Assembly (NCBI GenBank): GCA_039090855.1
Contig: CM077011.1
Span: 37,963,501-38,027,500 of the forward strand
DNA from: Macrothele yani
Lineage: Eukaryota; Arthropoda; Arachnida; Araneae; Macrothelidae
Length of the DNA stretch: 64,000 nucleotides
Direction of reading: 5' to 3'
Shown here: positions 22,691 through 34,508 of the stretch, one piece after another
How positions within the stretch are numbered: position 1 is the stretch's first letter
Layout: every line of letters begins with the position of its first letter
The notes under the pieces: model-generated
The model's database searches: none
What the model was told of the DNA's origin: nothing
Seen by the model: only the letters and a program-made list of their open reading frames with translations
Position numbers and translations under genes: made by a program

Positions 22691-23620
22691 TGCCCTCTGT
22701 GCCTAGAATTATGTCTCTATTTTCAAGCTATCATCGCTCCGACCTACTTCCATTTTCATAAAATTACCGATTTTCGATGTTAAAGATCAGATCAGATCAT
22801 ATATAGAGGATTTTAGGATGGGAGTGTCTGACCTCAGGTCTTAAACAACCCTTAGAAATAGGAAGCTAGGAGATTTGGGCTAGAGTGCCCGATAGGAAAG
22901 TGACACGGAAGCGAGGTACAAAGGAGGAGGAAGACGCCCTTATTTATTACCGGGGCAAGTACCCGGAATCCGACGGCTTTACGTGCCCATCCGACGCACG
23001 GCGGATATTTAGTGGTTCGGGCGTTTGGTATCGAACCTGAGGTTCCTCCGTGCCAGTCACGAACGCTGACCACAAGGCCATCCACTGCCCCTTTGGATGT
23101 TAAATACAAACATTTATGCAATTAAATGATATTTAAACAATAATACAGTGCAGGTAAGACACCGCGGGGGAAAAAGATTACGGGAGAAATCTTCGCTACC
23201 TTTAGCTTCCGTTATCAAAAATTTTACTTCCATTTTACGAATACCGGAGGAATTTTCCCTTCGTCCAACTTTCATTATCGGAAAATTTTCCTTCATTTTC
23301 AATCTGAAATATTTATGGAATAAAATTATATTTAACAACCATACTGGGCAAAGGGGACATCGCAAGAAAAATAATTTAAGATTACTGGGCTCCATCAAAC
23401 TTCCGGTTTCGGAAATTGTTGGCTCCATTTTCAAAACGAAACGCAAACATTTATGCAATAAAAGGATATTTAGCAATAGTCCTGCGACAGAGGAAACATT
23501 GCGAGAAAAAGAAAAAAATGATGATTACGGGAGAAATCTTCATTCGGTCTGACCTCCGTTTTCGGGACGTTTTGAAAGACAGAAAACTTGCATCCATGAT
23601 GGTTAATCCGTAAGAGAGAA
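22690..23620 (+). repeat. diverged tandem-like repeat with SINE inside
   Basis: A motif of the form AACATTTATGCAAT..A..GATATTT..CAAT, then CAGAGGAGACATYGCGAG, then TACGGGAGAAATCTTC, recurs near 23106, 23307 and 23446. A further relic lies near 22750, left of the SINE. Spacing is irregular (about 140-200 bp), so this is either an eroded satellite or part of a larger repeat. Confidence 0.55.
22785..23095 (-). mobile_element. SINE-C with 9-bp TSD
   Basis: A SINE-C copy on the minus strand with a GATCA-type short tail on its left side. The duplication GATGTTAAA is present at 22776-22784 and 23096-23104. It interrupts the diverged tandem repeat. Confidence 0.87.
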
Positions 23621-24051
23621 TCTAATAGGGTCCTGAGGATATCGTTTTTGTCCGCAGGACCAAAATATAAATCTGCGACGCACATCGCCCGTCGTTACGA
23701 TACTGCTACGGGGCTGCAGAAGCGGCTCAAAGGTTACCGGAATTCTGGAGCATGTTTAATTTGCCCCCCTTCGAGAAGAACAACACAGGCGATTGAGGAA
23801 GTGCTTTCGGGAAGTGACTTAACTATGGGTAAATACCTACCCAAGAAAAGTTTGTTCTGTTCCTGTATTGAATAGATTCTGATAGTTTATTTAAAGCAAA
23901 TTTAATTCCATGTTATAAATAAGTTTAACAGCATTTACCCCGATTAAACAACGAAACAATGTATATGTTGATATGTTATGAATCAGTTCCAGGTTGAATC
24001 AAGGGGCACCGAAGATGTACCACATATAACATAAACACAGAATCCCCCTCC

Positions 24052-24250
24052 CCTCCCCCAGTGGCAGAGCGGTCTGAGACGCTGGATTCCGAACATTCGT
24101 CATGTTGGCAGATTCGAGCAGCGGGTGAGGACTGTATGGTGCATTTGTCTGATGAACCACTTCCCTGGAGCCAGTGGCCTTAATTAAATTAGGGCCTGGC
24201 GAACTGCTATTATCTCTAAAGTTGCTCACCACGACGAAAAAAACGAACAA
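24052..24250 (+). mobile_element. SINE-A relic
   Basis: It contains AGTGGCAGAGCGGTCTGAGA (A-box region), a weak B-box region (CAGATTCGAGCAGC), CCTGGAGCCAGTGGCCT, a GTTGCTCACCACG end and an A-rich tail. It is older and 5'-shortened compared with 20263-20483. Confidence 0.75.
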
Positions 24251-24756
24251 AAGAATCGAGACAGTACACTGTTAAAAAAAATCTTAAAAATGAGTACCTG
24301 AACCTATTCGGCTTTTTTCTTAAGTACAACCGTATCGTAAACGAGTACATGACATGCTCAAATATAAGTAACCATACGTACTTATATAACTGCGTCAATA
24401 AATATAAATATAATCTCGTATTACTTCATATTAGATATTATATGTCAAGAGAAATTGTTTAATAAATGTGTAAAGTGACACACATAAATAATTTGTACAA
24501 CAGAGTCACTGATCACAAGTAATTTATTTATACATAAAGTATCTTTGTGTACGTTTTTACATTAAGTGTCAGTCTCATAAATAATATATTGTCGCTTCAT
24601 CACTATATTTGTCAAAAAAATTGTGCGGTCACCATTTGCTCAGCACGTGACAACAAGTATATCTATTATCTCAGATGTGCCATCGAATAATATACTTCCA
24701 GTTGATTCTATGAATAAATGAGTATGTATGGAGTACACTTTTTCCAAATTTAATAT

Positions 24757-25175
24757 GAGCCGCGGATGGCTTAGTGGTTAGCGAGTCAGACTATCAATGC
24801 AAGGTCCTCAGGTTCGAACCTGGGCTGATCTTTCAGAGATGGTGTGATTTACTAACAATCGCTGAATATCGGACGAGCACGTTAAGTGACGGCCCCCAAG
24901 CTGGACCCACTGGTTAAATGGGTATCCTTTCCTATGCCCCCCCCCTGAAATTCTCTCACCCCTCTGTGTGCAACATCGTACTTGTACGGTGCCGCCATCT
25001 ACTGTACTCTAATCTCCCTACAAACTGGTCTGTCAAAGTCGCTAGACTTACTCTCATTCCTTCCGTTTCTGTGTCCTGCCCAAAAGGCGATCTCGCTGTA
25101 GGTGGCTGGGACCTAAACTCTACTCACTGTGGACGGAAGGAGAAGTCCTACAAGAAAATGACAAATAATGTGTAA
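24757..25175 (+). mobile_element. SINE-B (tRNA-headed SINE), long copy
   Basis: The head is GAGCCGCGGATGGCTTAGTG (A box) with CAGGTTCGAACCTGG (B box). A long body contains GTGCCGCCATCTACTGTACT and CGATCTCGCTGTAGGTGGCT. A partial copy lies directly downstream and another is at 57628. Confidence 0.85.
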
Positions 25176-25191
25176 GCCAAATTTGATATCG

Positions 25192-25441
25192 AGCCGCGGA
25201 TGGCTTCGTGTTAGAGATTCAGACTACTGATGGAGGGACCGCAGGTTCAAACCTAGCCTGATGGGCTCGGCTGGGTTTGTACCTGGTCCCTTCCCCTAAT
25301 TTCTCTCTGCTTTCTATGTGAATAATCGTACGCTTGTGCGGTGGCGCCATCTAGAGTGCTCTCTCGCATTTACAAACTATCCTGTCAGAATTGCTAGATT
25401 CGCTCTAACTTCCTTCAGTTTCCGTGCCCTGCCTGAAAGGG
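25192..25441 (+). mobile_element. SINE-B, second diverged copy
   Basis: It shares the head GAGCCGCGGATGGCTT, a B box (CAGGTTCAAACC) and the GGTGGCGCCATCTAGAGTGC body with the preceding copy. The middle is shorter, and it ends near GCCTGAAAGGGCG. Confidence 0.8.
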
Positions 25442-25970
25442 CGTAGAAACTGAATGAAAGCATAGCACGTATATTTGAAATATATGGATTTTTTTAGTAC
25501 ATATATTGAAATATATGTATTTCAAATTAGAAATACCAGATATATTCACAATTGATTCCCTGTATGTACCCAAAAATGAGTACGTGTCTTTTCCAAAAAG
25601 AAGACACAAGTACTCGGAGCTATTATAAGCCTAGAATGTACTCAAAAACGAGTACATTTTGCTTATTTCTAAGAAACAAATTTTTAACAGGGTACTCTGG
25701 TACTCTTTGGGGATAACTTATGCTATGCATCTTTCGCATGAGTTCTTTTTGTGCGTAAAATAAAACGAATGATTCCAGAGTATATACACATGTATTTACG
25801 TACCGTGAGTAGACTTCGTAATCTGGATGGGCGACGGGTGGGCGAGCATTGTTTTTGGTAGGGCAAGCTTGAGAGCAATTTCTTTTTAAGAAACACTGAA
25901 AGAACTAACTTTTAAACCTCTTCACTAGGCGCTGCAAAGGAATTCGTGCAATCCTCACCGCTACCACCTG

Positions 25971-26022
25971 GACACACACACACACACACACACACACGCG
26001 CGCGCCAACACGCGCGCGCGCG
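25971..26022 (+). repeat. (CA)n microsatellite followed by CG-rich run
   Basis: About 13 CA units followed by CGCGCGCG segments, a compound simple repeat. Confidence 0.9.
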
Positions 26023-26092
26023 GTCTGACAATTTACGCAGCTGGTGTAAGGTATAAGTGTTACTAGAATGTTGTCTTTTAACTTTTTTTTAT

Positions 26093-26398
26093 GGGCCGCG
26101 GGTGGCCTAGTGGTCAACGTTCGTGACTGCCACCGAGAAGACCTCAGGTTCGATCCCAGGCAGGTATACAAACGCTCGAACCACTAAATACCCGCGGTGC
26201 ATCGGATGGGCACGTTAAGCCGTCGGACCCCGGGTACTACTAGCTGCCCGGTAATAAAAAAGTGCGTCTTCCTTCCCCTTTCTACTTCGCTTCCGTGTCC
26301 CTTTCGTGTCGGGCACTCTAGCCGATATCTCCTAGCTTCCTATTTCTAAGGGTTGTTTAAGACCTGGGGTCAGACACTCCCTTCCTAAAATCCTCTAC
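26093..26398 (+). mobile_element. SINE-C, near complete copy
   Basis: It starts GGGCCGCGGGTGGCCTAGTG with a B box AGGTTCGATCCCAGGC. The body contains CGGATGGGCACGTTAAGC, CTTCCTATTTCTAAGGGTTG and the terminal CACTCCCTTCCTAAAATCCT. This is the reference copy for the family in this window. Confidence 0.88.
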
Positions 26399-26399
26399 T

Positions 26400-28697
26400 G
26401 ATGATGATCCTTCAGCTTTTTAGTTGTTTTGAATGCATTGTATTAAATTGCTTTTCAAAATTCTGCTTTTTGCTTACCAAAACGTACTTGAACAACTTAA
26501 AGGAAAATGTTTTTGTTTATCTAAATCAAATTTTAACGTTGTGCCATTCAGGCACAATACCTCCCTACTGCTTAGCTTCTTTCCTTGAAGCCACCGACTT
26601 TGCCTTGCACTCTTGTCCTAAAAAGCAGTCTTCGGCCACTTCCTGTACTTTCACTGTCCCGGGGCAGACTTAAGAGCGCTGGTGTAGCTTCAGACTCCAC
26701 TTTCCGTGTTGAAATACCCGATTCTTTAAAGAAAACAAACAGCAGAACAATTAGTAGCGACTCCCTTAGTGAATACCTATTCACCTTCCTCATTAGTCTC
26801 CCCTTCCCCTGTCCGTTCAAACATGAAAGAGTGGCGTAAACTAAGAAATAGGAAGAGTGGAGAACAATTGAACTTTCATGGCTCTGTGGATGCTCTTTTG
26901 ATCACCTTTTTAGGAGGCGTAAACAACGCACTTCCTACGGGAAAATACGTAGGGCTACATGAAATAAAACGCATGACTTATTATTACCTGGCAAAGTCCA
27001 GATTATATTTTATAGTTAAATATGTATATTGAAAAATGGCACATTTTGGGCTGGGTGGGCGGCAGTTCACGCAAGACAAATTTCAGGGCGGGCTGGAGCC
27101 TACCCTCGCACTCCTTTGGCGACGTCCTTGTTACTTACGTACAATACATTGCATTTATTCTTATCATTCAGGACCACACCAAGCCACCTCCCGGTACCGT
27201 CTGCGCGGAATTTAATCATAACAACAAACAATAAGATTTACTAATTTGTGACATTGAGCGGTACTTAGGTAGGCGAATTAATGAATGTTATTGTCGTAAA
27301 GTCGATGAAAGAAGATACGTGACTTATAAAAGTAAATATTTACTTCACTATGGCGGGAGCAAAAGCATTTCAACTGTTTAGTTTTCCAAAAACAATATTT
27401 ATTATCATTATATTCAGATTTAGACGAACGTCGGAAACGACCCTGACACCGATGAAATGTTATGTAGCTACGAAAGTCCATCTGCGCATGCGCAATCTGA
27501 AATCGGACCTCAATATAGAAAGAAAAGCTGAATAGCAAATGTATTAGTGAAGGGGATTGATAGCTTTTAGTCTAGGATATCTAGAGGTTACATTCCATCG
27601 TGTTATGCATCATTTTGAATCTCTCGTCAATAGCAGGTAAACAAACCCCCACCCCTTGGGGGGGGGGTCGAGAGGAAGCCGAACTTCGCTACGACGCACT
27701 GTTTTAACAGCATCAAAAATGAATTTTTTTAATGGGTTTAATCACATTTAGCATCAGGTTCTCGTAATTTATGCAAATTGCAATAAGATATGGTTACCTT
27801 CATGTAGCTTTACTACCCGGCTTTGCCCGCATCCAGGAGATACAACAATAGAAAACTGACTGATCAAAATTCGTTAACAATTTGTTATCGACGATCAAAT
27901 GCATCACGTGCTTTCGGTTTCAGACGTCTTTGACGAACGAATCTCTGGGATAAAAAAGTTAAAAAACGTATCTTTGCGAATATTATATGAAACTAGCTGA
28001 ACTTTTAATGAACACCATAAATCGTTAATAGGAACGTGACCTCCAAATTTCGCCTGAATCGGTAAATACCTTTTTAAATTAGCTGTCAAAATTTTATTAA
28101 CCGTTTCTGCGTATATATTTCTGTTTACTGTTGAATTAAAAATCCCATGCCTATTTTAAAAAGTTTTGACCGGATTCCTGTGAAATTTTGAGGGACTCCT
28201 CTTATTACCAATTCCTGGTGATAAAAATTTCAGCCCGTTTCGTTAAGATTTCGCAAAGTTCGTTTTTGCATGCACAGTTCTCAAAGAATAGAAACACCTG
28301 TAGATGTGGCGCGGCGATGAATGCAGTCATGTGCTTTCGAATAACGATGACGTGGAAACGACGCTGACTGTATTGATTAGCTTATTAATTAATTCATAAC
28401 TCGCGAAGGGAACAACGTAGAGATATTAAAATAGTTGCGTTCACCTAGAAATTCCAGTACTAATAAGCTATGCAAATTTCACGATGTCACAGTTTGGCGT
28501 TTTGAGAGTTTTTGCTGCTTCAGACAAACATACGTTTTGTGTTTTATATATAAGATAAAATGCGATGAAATAATATTCGATCGTAGTTTAGTAAAACATA
28601 TTGTAGAGTAACAATGAAATTAACTATTGTTGCGTCACTTCATTAGACAGCATTCAAATCATCAGATTTAAACAATGGTGTCGACTACTTCCGTTAC
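26400..28697. other. no gene recognised; possible old repeat
   Basis: Non-coding. A G-run lies near 27658-27668. The stretch 27815-28560 contains TACCCGGCTTTGCCCGC and ends in TATATATAAGATAAAA, features often met in dispersed invertebrate repeats, but I cannot name the family. Small open frames here look like chance. Confidence 0.4.
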
Positions 28698-28699
28698 TA

Positions 28700-30254
28700 C
28701 ACTGACGAGCTAAAATTAAGGACGAGACGGTTTTTTGAATGTAACGTCGTGCAGAAGTGCTCCACATCGACTCAAACCATAGCATAAGATCCCCAAGATG
28801 TAAGAATATGGGACAAGTGAGCAAAGCCGTCCAAACAAGGAATCCAAAGGATACAAAGGCACTTTATTGAAAAGGTAGCTTCGAGTACAACTGGACAGAA
28901 GACAAACGTCCATGTGACAGGCGGTTGCCAAGAAAAATCCAGTTTTTAGTGGGGGATATGATCACCCCTGACTGCGTTGCAGGATTTGCAACATCTGTCC
29001 ATGCTGAGGACGAGGTTGTCAAGGAGCTGTTGAAGCATTGCGGCCCATTCCTCTCGTAGCGCCAATCGCAGCTGCGGAATCGTTGCTGGCGGCTGGTGAC
29101 GTGCTGCCAAGCATCTCCCATGAAGGTCCCATACGTGTTCGATTGGATTTAGGTCCGGGGACCTTGCGGGCCAATCCATGCGTTGAATATCTTCACTCTC
29201 CAACAGCTCTGCGACAGCCACTGTGCGATGAGGTGTAGCGTTGTCGTCCACGAAGAGGAACTCAGGACCCACAACACCTCTAAACAGACGCACGTGAGGC
29301 AGGAGAACCTCGGTACAATAGCGGACACCAGTGACTGAAACTCCTTGGAAGATGTGGAAGTCAGTACGGCTACCAAGCATGATACCACCCCAAACGAGAA
29401 CTCCGCCACCTCCAAACCGGTCCCTTTCGATGATGTTGAAGGTGTGATTGCATGTTCCCTGCTCTCTCCAGATGTGTATACGCCCAGAATCGCTCGTGAG
29501 ACTAAATCGGCTCTCATCCGTTAAAGAGAACTCGACCCCCATTGCTAATGTGTCCAGTTCTTGTGTTCCTGGCACCACAGAAACCACCGTCTCCGATGAG
29601 CAGGCGTTAATGGCACACACCGTACTGGTCGTCGTGCGAATAGACCACCTTTGTGCAGCCTTGTGGCCACGGTAAAATGCGATAACGGACGTCCAGTTGT
29701 CTGTTGCATGAGCCTTGCAATTTCTCCCGCTGTCTGCCGTCTGTCTCTTCTCGCCTGTAGGACAATATACCGGTCGTCCGCGGCCGTGGTTGCTCGTGGA
29801 CGACCACTGCTAAACTGTCGGACAGCTGTTCCTGTCGTTTGAAATACTCTCCAAGCTCGTGAAACGATGCTGTGAGCGATCCCGAACTCCTCGGCCACAC
29901 TAGTCACACTTCGACCTTCTTCCAACTTCCCAATGACGCGACCTCGGGTAAAGTCATCCAGATGTCGTCTACTGGATTGCCTGTTGGCCATATCACACGG
30001 TGGCAGCAACTCGACGTCGTTCAAACCGATGTACACCGTGCAATAGCTTTCACCGGATTGCTGAGCATACACCGCCCGTGTGCTGTATACCCTTCCGACG
30101 CTCTCCCCTCCCCTACGGCATGTTGCATATATGCGCATGCCCTACCGTACCGGACCCTAGTCTATCTCCTTAGTGGTCTTTCGGTCCGTTCTGCCTGCTC
30201 GTTCCGCTGTTATGCTAATTTCTCCTCTTCGTCCTTAATTTTTGCACACCAGTG
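28700..30254 (-). mobile_element. Tc1-like DNA transposon T6 (best preserved)
   Basis: Inverted termini read CACTG, a variable stretch, then AAAATTAAGGACGA, flanked by TA at 28698-28699 and 30255-30256. At 1555 bp it holds a transposase gene with a single evident frame break. The T8 gene at 53.5 kb is its closest relative in this window. Confidence 0.92.
28946..29991 (-). pseudogene. Tc1-like DD34E transposase (T6), one frameshift
   Basis: The start MANRQSSRRHLDDFTRGRVI at 29991 opens a paired-like helix-turn-helix (SVTSVAEEFGIAHSIVSRAW). A GRPRATT hook and a second helix-turn-helix (RPLSHFTVATRLH) follow. Near 29560-29620 the frame changes. The catalytic part then shows LTDESRFSL (first Asp), VLVWGGIMLGSRT, VDDNATPHRT (second Asp) and SPDLNPIEHVWD (Glu) with exactly 34 residues between Asp and Glu. 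It ends VRGDHIPH. The expected length is about 345 residues. One or two bases separate it from an open gene, so it may be relatively young. Confidence 0.88.
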
Positions 30255-30256
30255 TA

Positions 30257-30616
30257 TTTCCGTTACATCGAAATGTTATCCATGCGATTTATTTTACTGC
30301 TGTATGGAAGGATTCATAGCATTAAAAACAAAAGAAAGAAAAAGAAAAGAGGAGGAGTGAATATTCAATTGCAAGGAAATTTTCTACATGGGAAAAGTGT
30401 TTGTATTTGTACAATAAAATTACCCGTGATGCATCTGCAACTTTAGCTGCAACATCAGTCCGACCTTTTCGACGCCCGGAGGCAATTGCCTCTCCCACGT
30501 CACTACTGCTCTGCACTATTGTCAGATTTCTTCACGTATGAGTTCAGATAAATCAGCAACAAGAATTTGGACCGGACTACGAAAATAGATATTTAGCTAT
30601 CCTGCTTTCATTTGAA
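30257..30616. other. no gene recognised
   Basis: About 360 bp of non-coding DNA between T6 and the tail of LINE copy D; nothing supported. Confidence 0.5.
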
Positions 30617-33600
30617 TCATCATCATCATCATTGTCAACCATTATCAATCCACTGCTGGACGAAGGTCTCCCCAAGTTTCCTCCACAACAGTCTGTCTTG
30701 TGCCAGTCTCCTCCATGTCACTCCCGCATATTTACGAATTTCATCCACCCATCTCCCATGTGGTCTTTTTCTGGGTCTTTTCCTGTCCCTTGGAATCCAA
30801 TCTAAAATTTCGGCTGTCCATCTATGGTCTGTCCTTCTGGCAGTATGTCCAGCCCATTGCCATTTCAGGGATTTAACTCTGATCATGATGTCTTCCACTC
30901 TCGTCATTTTTCGGATCCACGAGTTCCTCTTCTTATCTCTCTTGGTTACACCAAGCATGCACCTCTCCAAGCTTCTTTGAGTTGTCTGCAGCCTTTGTAT
31001 GTCTCTTTTAGTTAAGGTCCACGTCTCTGCACCATACGTAAGCACTGGAAGGATGCATTGATCAAACACTTTTCTTTTAAGACATAATGGCATATTGCTC
31101 TTGAAAATTATGCTGTTTCTTCCAAAAGCTCTCCAGGCAAGTTTTGTACGCCGATTAATTTCTTCATCAATGTGACCTCACTTGATATCTGCTGTCCAAG
31201 ATAAACATACGTATCTGTTGTCTCCAGTTTTTCTCCATCAATCGATAAATCTTCATTTCTTGTAAAAGCATTGAACATCACTTTTGTCTTCTGAAAGTTC
31301 ATTTTTAATCCCACTTCTTTACTCTTGTCAGCAAGTTCCTGGATCATACTCTGCAGCTCTGATGGGGTAGTTGCAAAATGACTACGTCATCAGCAAAACG
31401 AAGGTGGGTTAGATAATCTCCATTAATCTTTATCCCTTTGTTTTCCCAGTTCAGTGATTGAAAGACATTTTCCAATGTAGCATTAAAGAGCTTCGGAGAT
31501 ATGGTGTCACCTTGTCTCACTCCCTTTCCAATTTTTATGTGTGTTGTATTTTCAAACAGCCGAATCTTTGCACTTGCATTTTCATAGATGTTATTAATAA
31601 TATTAATGTATGCATCTTCAATACCGCAGGATTTCAGAGCCGTGGTAACTGCTGATGGTTTCACCGAATCAAAGGCTTTTTCATAATCGATAAAAGCCAT
31701 GCACAATGGAAGTTCATATTCCCTCGCTCTTTCAATTAGTTCTCTCAGTACGTGGATATGATCTATTGTGCTGTAGCCACTCCTGAATCCAGCTTGTTCT
31801 CTCGGTTGAGCCATGTCCAGTGTTACCTTCAAGCGGTGTGAAAGAACTTTAGTGAAGATTTTATAAACCACTGATAGGAGGCTGATAGGTCTGTAGTTCC
31901 TGAGATCCTCAATGTCACCTTTTTTATGTAGCAGGATCACTGTAGCATTGTTCCAATCCTCAGGAATCTTCCTTCATTAAGGCATCGAGTGAAAATTTGG
32001 GCGAGTACTGTTTCAATTTCTCCACTTGCTTCTTGTATGATGTCTATAGTAATTCCATCTTCTCCTGGAGCTTTCCCCGCTTCATGTTCATGATTGCATG
32101 AGCAACTTCTGCTGGGAGGACTGGAAGAACTCTGGTACCTTTCATGATGTCTGGAGTACATGTATCATCCCTTTTCATATAATTTGGAGTAGAAATCTTT
32201 CACTCTTGTCAAAATTTCGCCTCTATTTCTTGTTATAGAACCATCTTCTTTTCTCAGAGCCATAATCTGTTTTCTTCCCTTACTGAGATGTCCCTTTGCT
32301 ATCTTTAGGCTTTGGTTGTTTTCAATTGCTTTCCTCACTAGCTCACAGTTGAATTTCCTTACGTCTTCAGTGATACTTTTTCGTGCTGTCTTGCATAGCT
32401 CTATATATTCCACTTTGGAAGTCACATCTTCTTTAGTTGTCCTCATCTCTCTTCTTTGCATCAACATTTTGGTTTTTCCTGATAATTTGTTTACATGCAA
32501 CTTGTTCTTAGACCCAGCTAATTTTGTTGCTGTTTCCATAAGAGCTTTGGTTACTTTTCTGTTAACTTCCGAAATATCCACTTCTTCCGATGTTAGGCCT
32601 TCTAAAGCAGAGAATCTGTTCTTCAGTTCCAACTTGAAAGTATTATGGTGTTTTTTAAGGTTGGTTATGTTAATACATTTTGTTTGTCTTATGAGCTTTG
32701 CCACGTTCCAGTTTAGTGTTGAGGTGCATCTTACATCTCACCAATCTATGGTCACTACCTGTGTTGAACTTGTTTAGCACACTGCAGTCTTCGATGACGA
32801 ATTTTTTGTTACACATAATAAAATCAATTTCACTTGTCGTCCCAATTGGATGTCTCCATGTCCATTTCCTGTGTGGCTTTTTCTTGAAAAAGGAATTCAA
32901 GATGAAAAATCCTTCTGCCTCTGTAAACTCAACGAGAGTATTTCCACGCTGGTTTCTGTTGCCGTGACCGAATTTACCTACTGAAGTTTCATTCTGTTGC
33001 CGGTGCCCTATTTTTGCATTGAAATCTCCCATAATTATCTTCAAGTGCTGCTTACCTTTATTATTCAGATGACGAATTTCCTAAAATTCTTCAATTTCTT
33101 CTTCAGGATGACTTGTGGTGGGTGCATAAGTTTGAATAATCTGAGCCTGGTATCTTCTCGATAGTTGGATAACGAGTCGTGCAGCTCTGTCAGAGGAACT
33201 TTCAACTTCTACCACTTTATCCTTCAGTTTCTTGTTTATTATAAATCCAACACCACTAGTTCTGCCAGTATCTGTCCCACGATAATAGAAGAGATGTCCA
33301 CTTTTCAGTGCAATGAGATCTTCTCCTTTTCTCCTTACCTCACTCAGCCCGACGATGTCCCACTTGATCCTTTGTAGTTCCTCTTCCAATTCAAGAAGCC
33401 TTGAATTAGAAGATAGGAGCGTCCGTTGTAGGTAGCCAAGGTCAGCATCAAATGGCAGCCTAGTCCGGTCCTCCGGGGATTCTTAGCACCCTCTGCCTTC
33501 ATGTCGCACTGGCCGCTGCCTTGGCCAGGTACATTCCAGCTGCCGGAGACTGAGGGCCAAGATTTAAGTTGTAGAGTCATTTTGGAGGTGTTTGGCCATA

Positions 33601-33782
33601 ACTCACCACGCTGGCCAAGCGGGTTGGTGAGTGTGGGATAGCATTTCCTCTGATCCCGATGGTATAGTTATACCGCTATTTGCGGTCGTCAGAGCCCCTT
33701 TAGTGGGAACAGGATGCACCACGAGAAGGCGGGGTTGACATTTGTCAAGGAGAGGCTGTGATGTTACGCATCACCTGACCTT
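30617..33782 (-). mobile_element. RTE-clade LINE, copy D (full length)
   Basis: Complete minus-strand copy with the (ATG)n tail at 30617-30632 and the 5' end at 33782. It shares NVFQSLNWENK, RKRPHGRW and the shorter pre-RT segment (no DTST insert) with copy A, which defines an A/D subfamily. Confidence 0.92.
30635..33580 (-). pseudogene. RTE endonuclease-reverse transcriptase (copy D), multiple small indels
   Basis: All domains are recognisable: endonuclease (SEVRR, YAPTTSHPEE, MGDFNAKIGH, TSEIDFIMC) and RT ([37 protein letters not shown]). Breaks occur near 33400, 33075 (a 3-bp loss creating a stop), 32700, 32165, 31970, 31375 and 31178. It is more damaged than A, B or G. The FADD box itself is intact. 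Confidence 0.87.
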
Positions 33783-34500
33783 ATATTAGAGGATATTTAC
33801 TGAAAGTAATTTATGTTTCTGATAAAGTTCTCAAGAAAACATGTTAAGTGTTTATTTAACTTGACATTGCTTTGACACAACATGCTAAGAATGTTGAAAC
33901 AAAAACACCGATTATAAATATCGATTAAGATCTAGCTGTAACAGCAATCTGAAATTTCGCATATCTGTCATAAGCAAGCAGACTGCAAGAATTTTTCGGC
34001 AAATGTCGTAAGAGGAATTTTTGATAAATTTATTTTAAAAGGTGTCATTGTTAGCCATCGACATCTCTGACCGTGTTTAATAGGATGCGTTACTGCAAAT
34101 GATGTCTGTTTCTGACAAAAATTGAAACTTAGTTCTCAAGAACTTGTATAGTTTTTGTTTCGAATTCACTGTGTTTCATGAACGAGCCTTTGGCCTTTGT
34201 CGTACCACTTACGAGACGCAGTTGGCAAATCGCCAGCCTCGTGTTTGCGCGGTAGGGGAGAGTTGTCTGCTACGCTTCCGTTACCAGTTGGGGCCATTCA
34301 AGGGATTTTCGCGACTGTAATGCGAACGCGTACATGTGTACCCGAAGATTGGCCTTGGGTGTCTGAACCGCTTCCGGCAGTTGTTTTAACGATCAGTACT
34401 CTCTTCTAGCATTGGGTTAGCCACCCAGTCTGGTGCATTTCCTGCCTAGAATTCTAATGAAGACTGCGATTCCATTAGGCTGAAAGAATCTTGACCTTAT
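33783..34500. other. no gene recognised
   Basis: Non-coding DNA between LINE D and a hAT element; no similarity found. Confidence 0.45.
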
Positions 34501-34508
34501 GTAATGAT

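Larger units (their letters stand above)
24266..25691. mobile_element. candidate inverted-repeat element holding two SINE-B copies
   Basis: The left end CACTGTTAAAAAAAATCTTA is followed by AAAATGAGTAC. The right end has CGAGTAC then TTTTTAACAGGG, which is its inverse with mismatches. GAGTAC motifs recur inside. The exact ends and target duplication are not resolved, so this is a tentative call. The interior holds SINE-B copies and AT-rich DNA without a transposase. Confidence 0.4.

Noticed and set aside
27815..28560. Penelope-like or other named retroelement based on the CCCGGCTTTGCCCGC word
   Set aside because: Only a short GC-rich word and an AT-rich end are suggestive. No RT, endonuclease or second copy is seen in the window.
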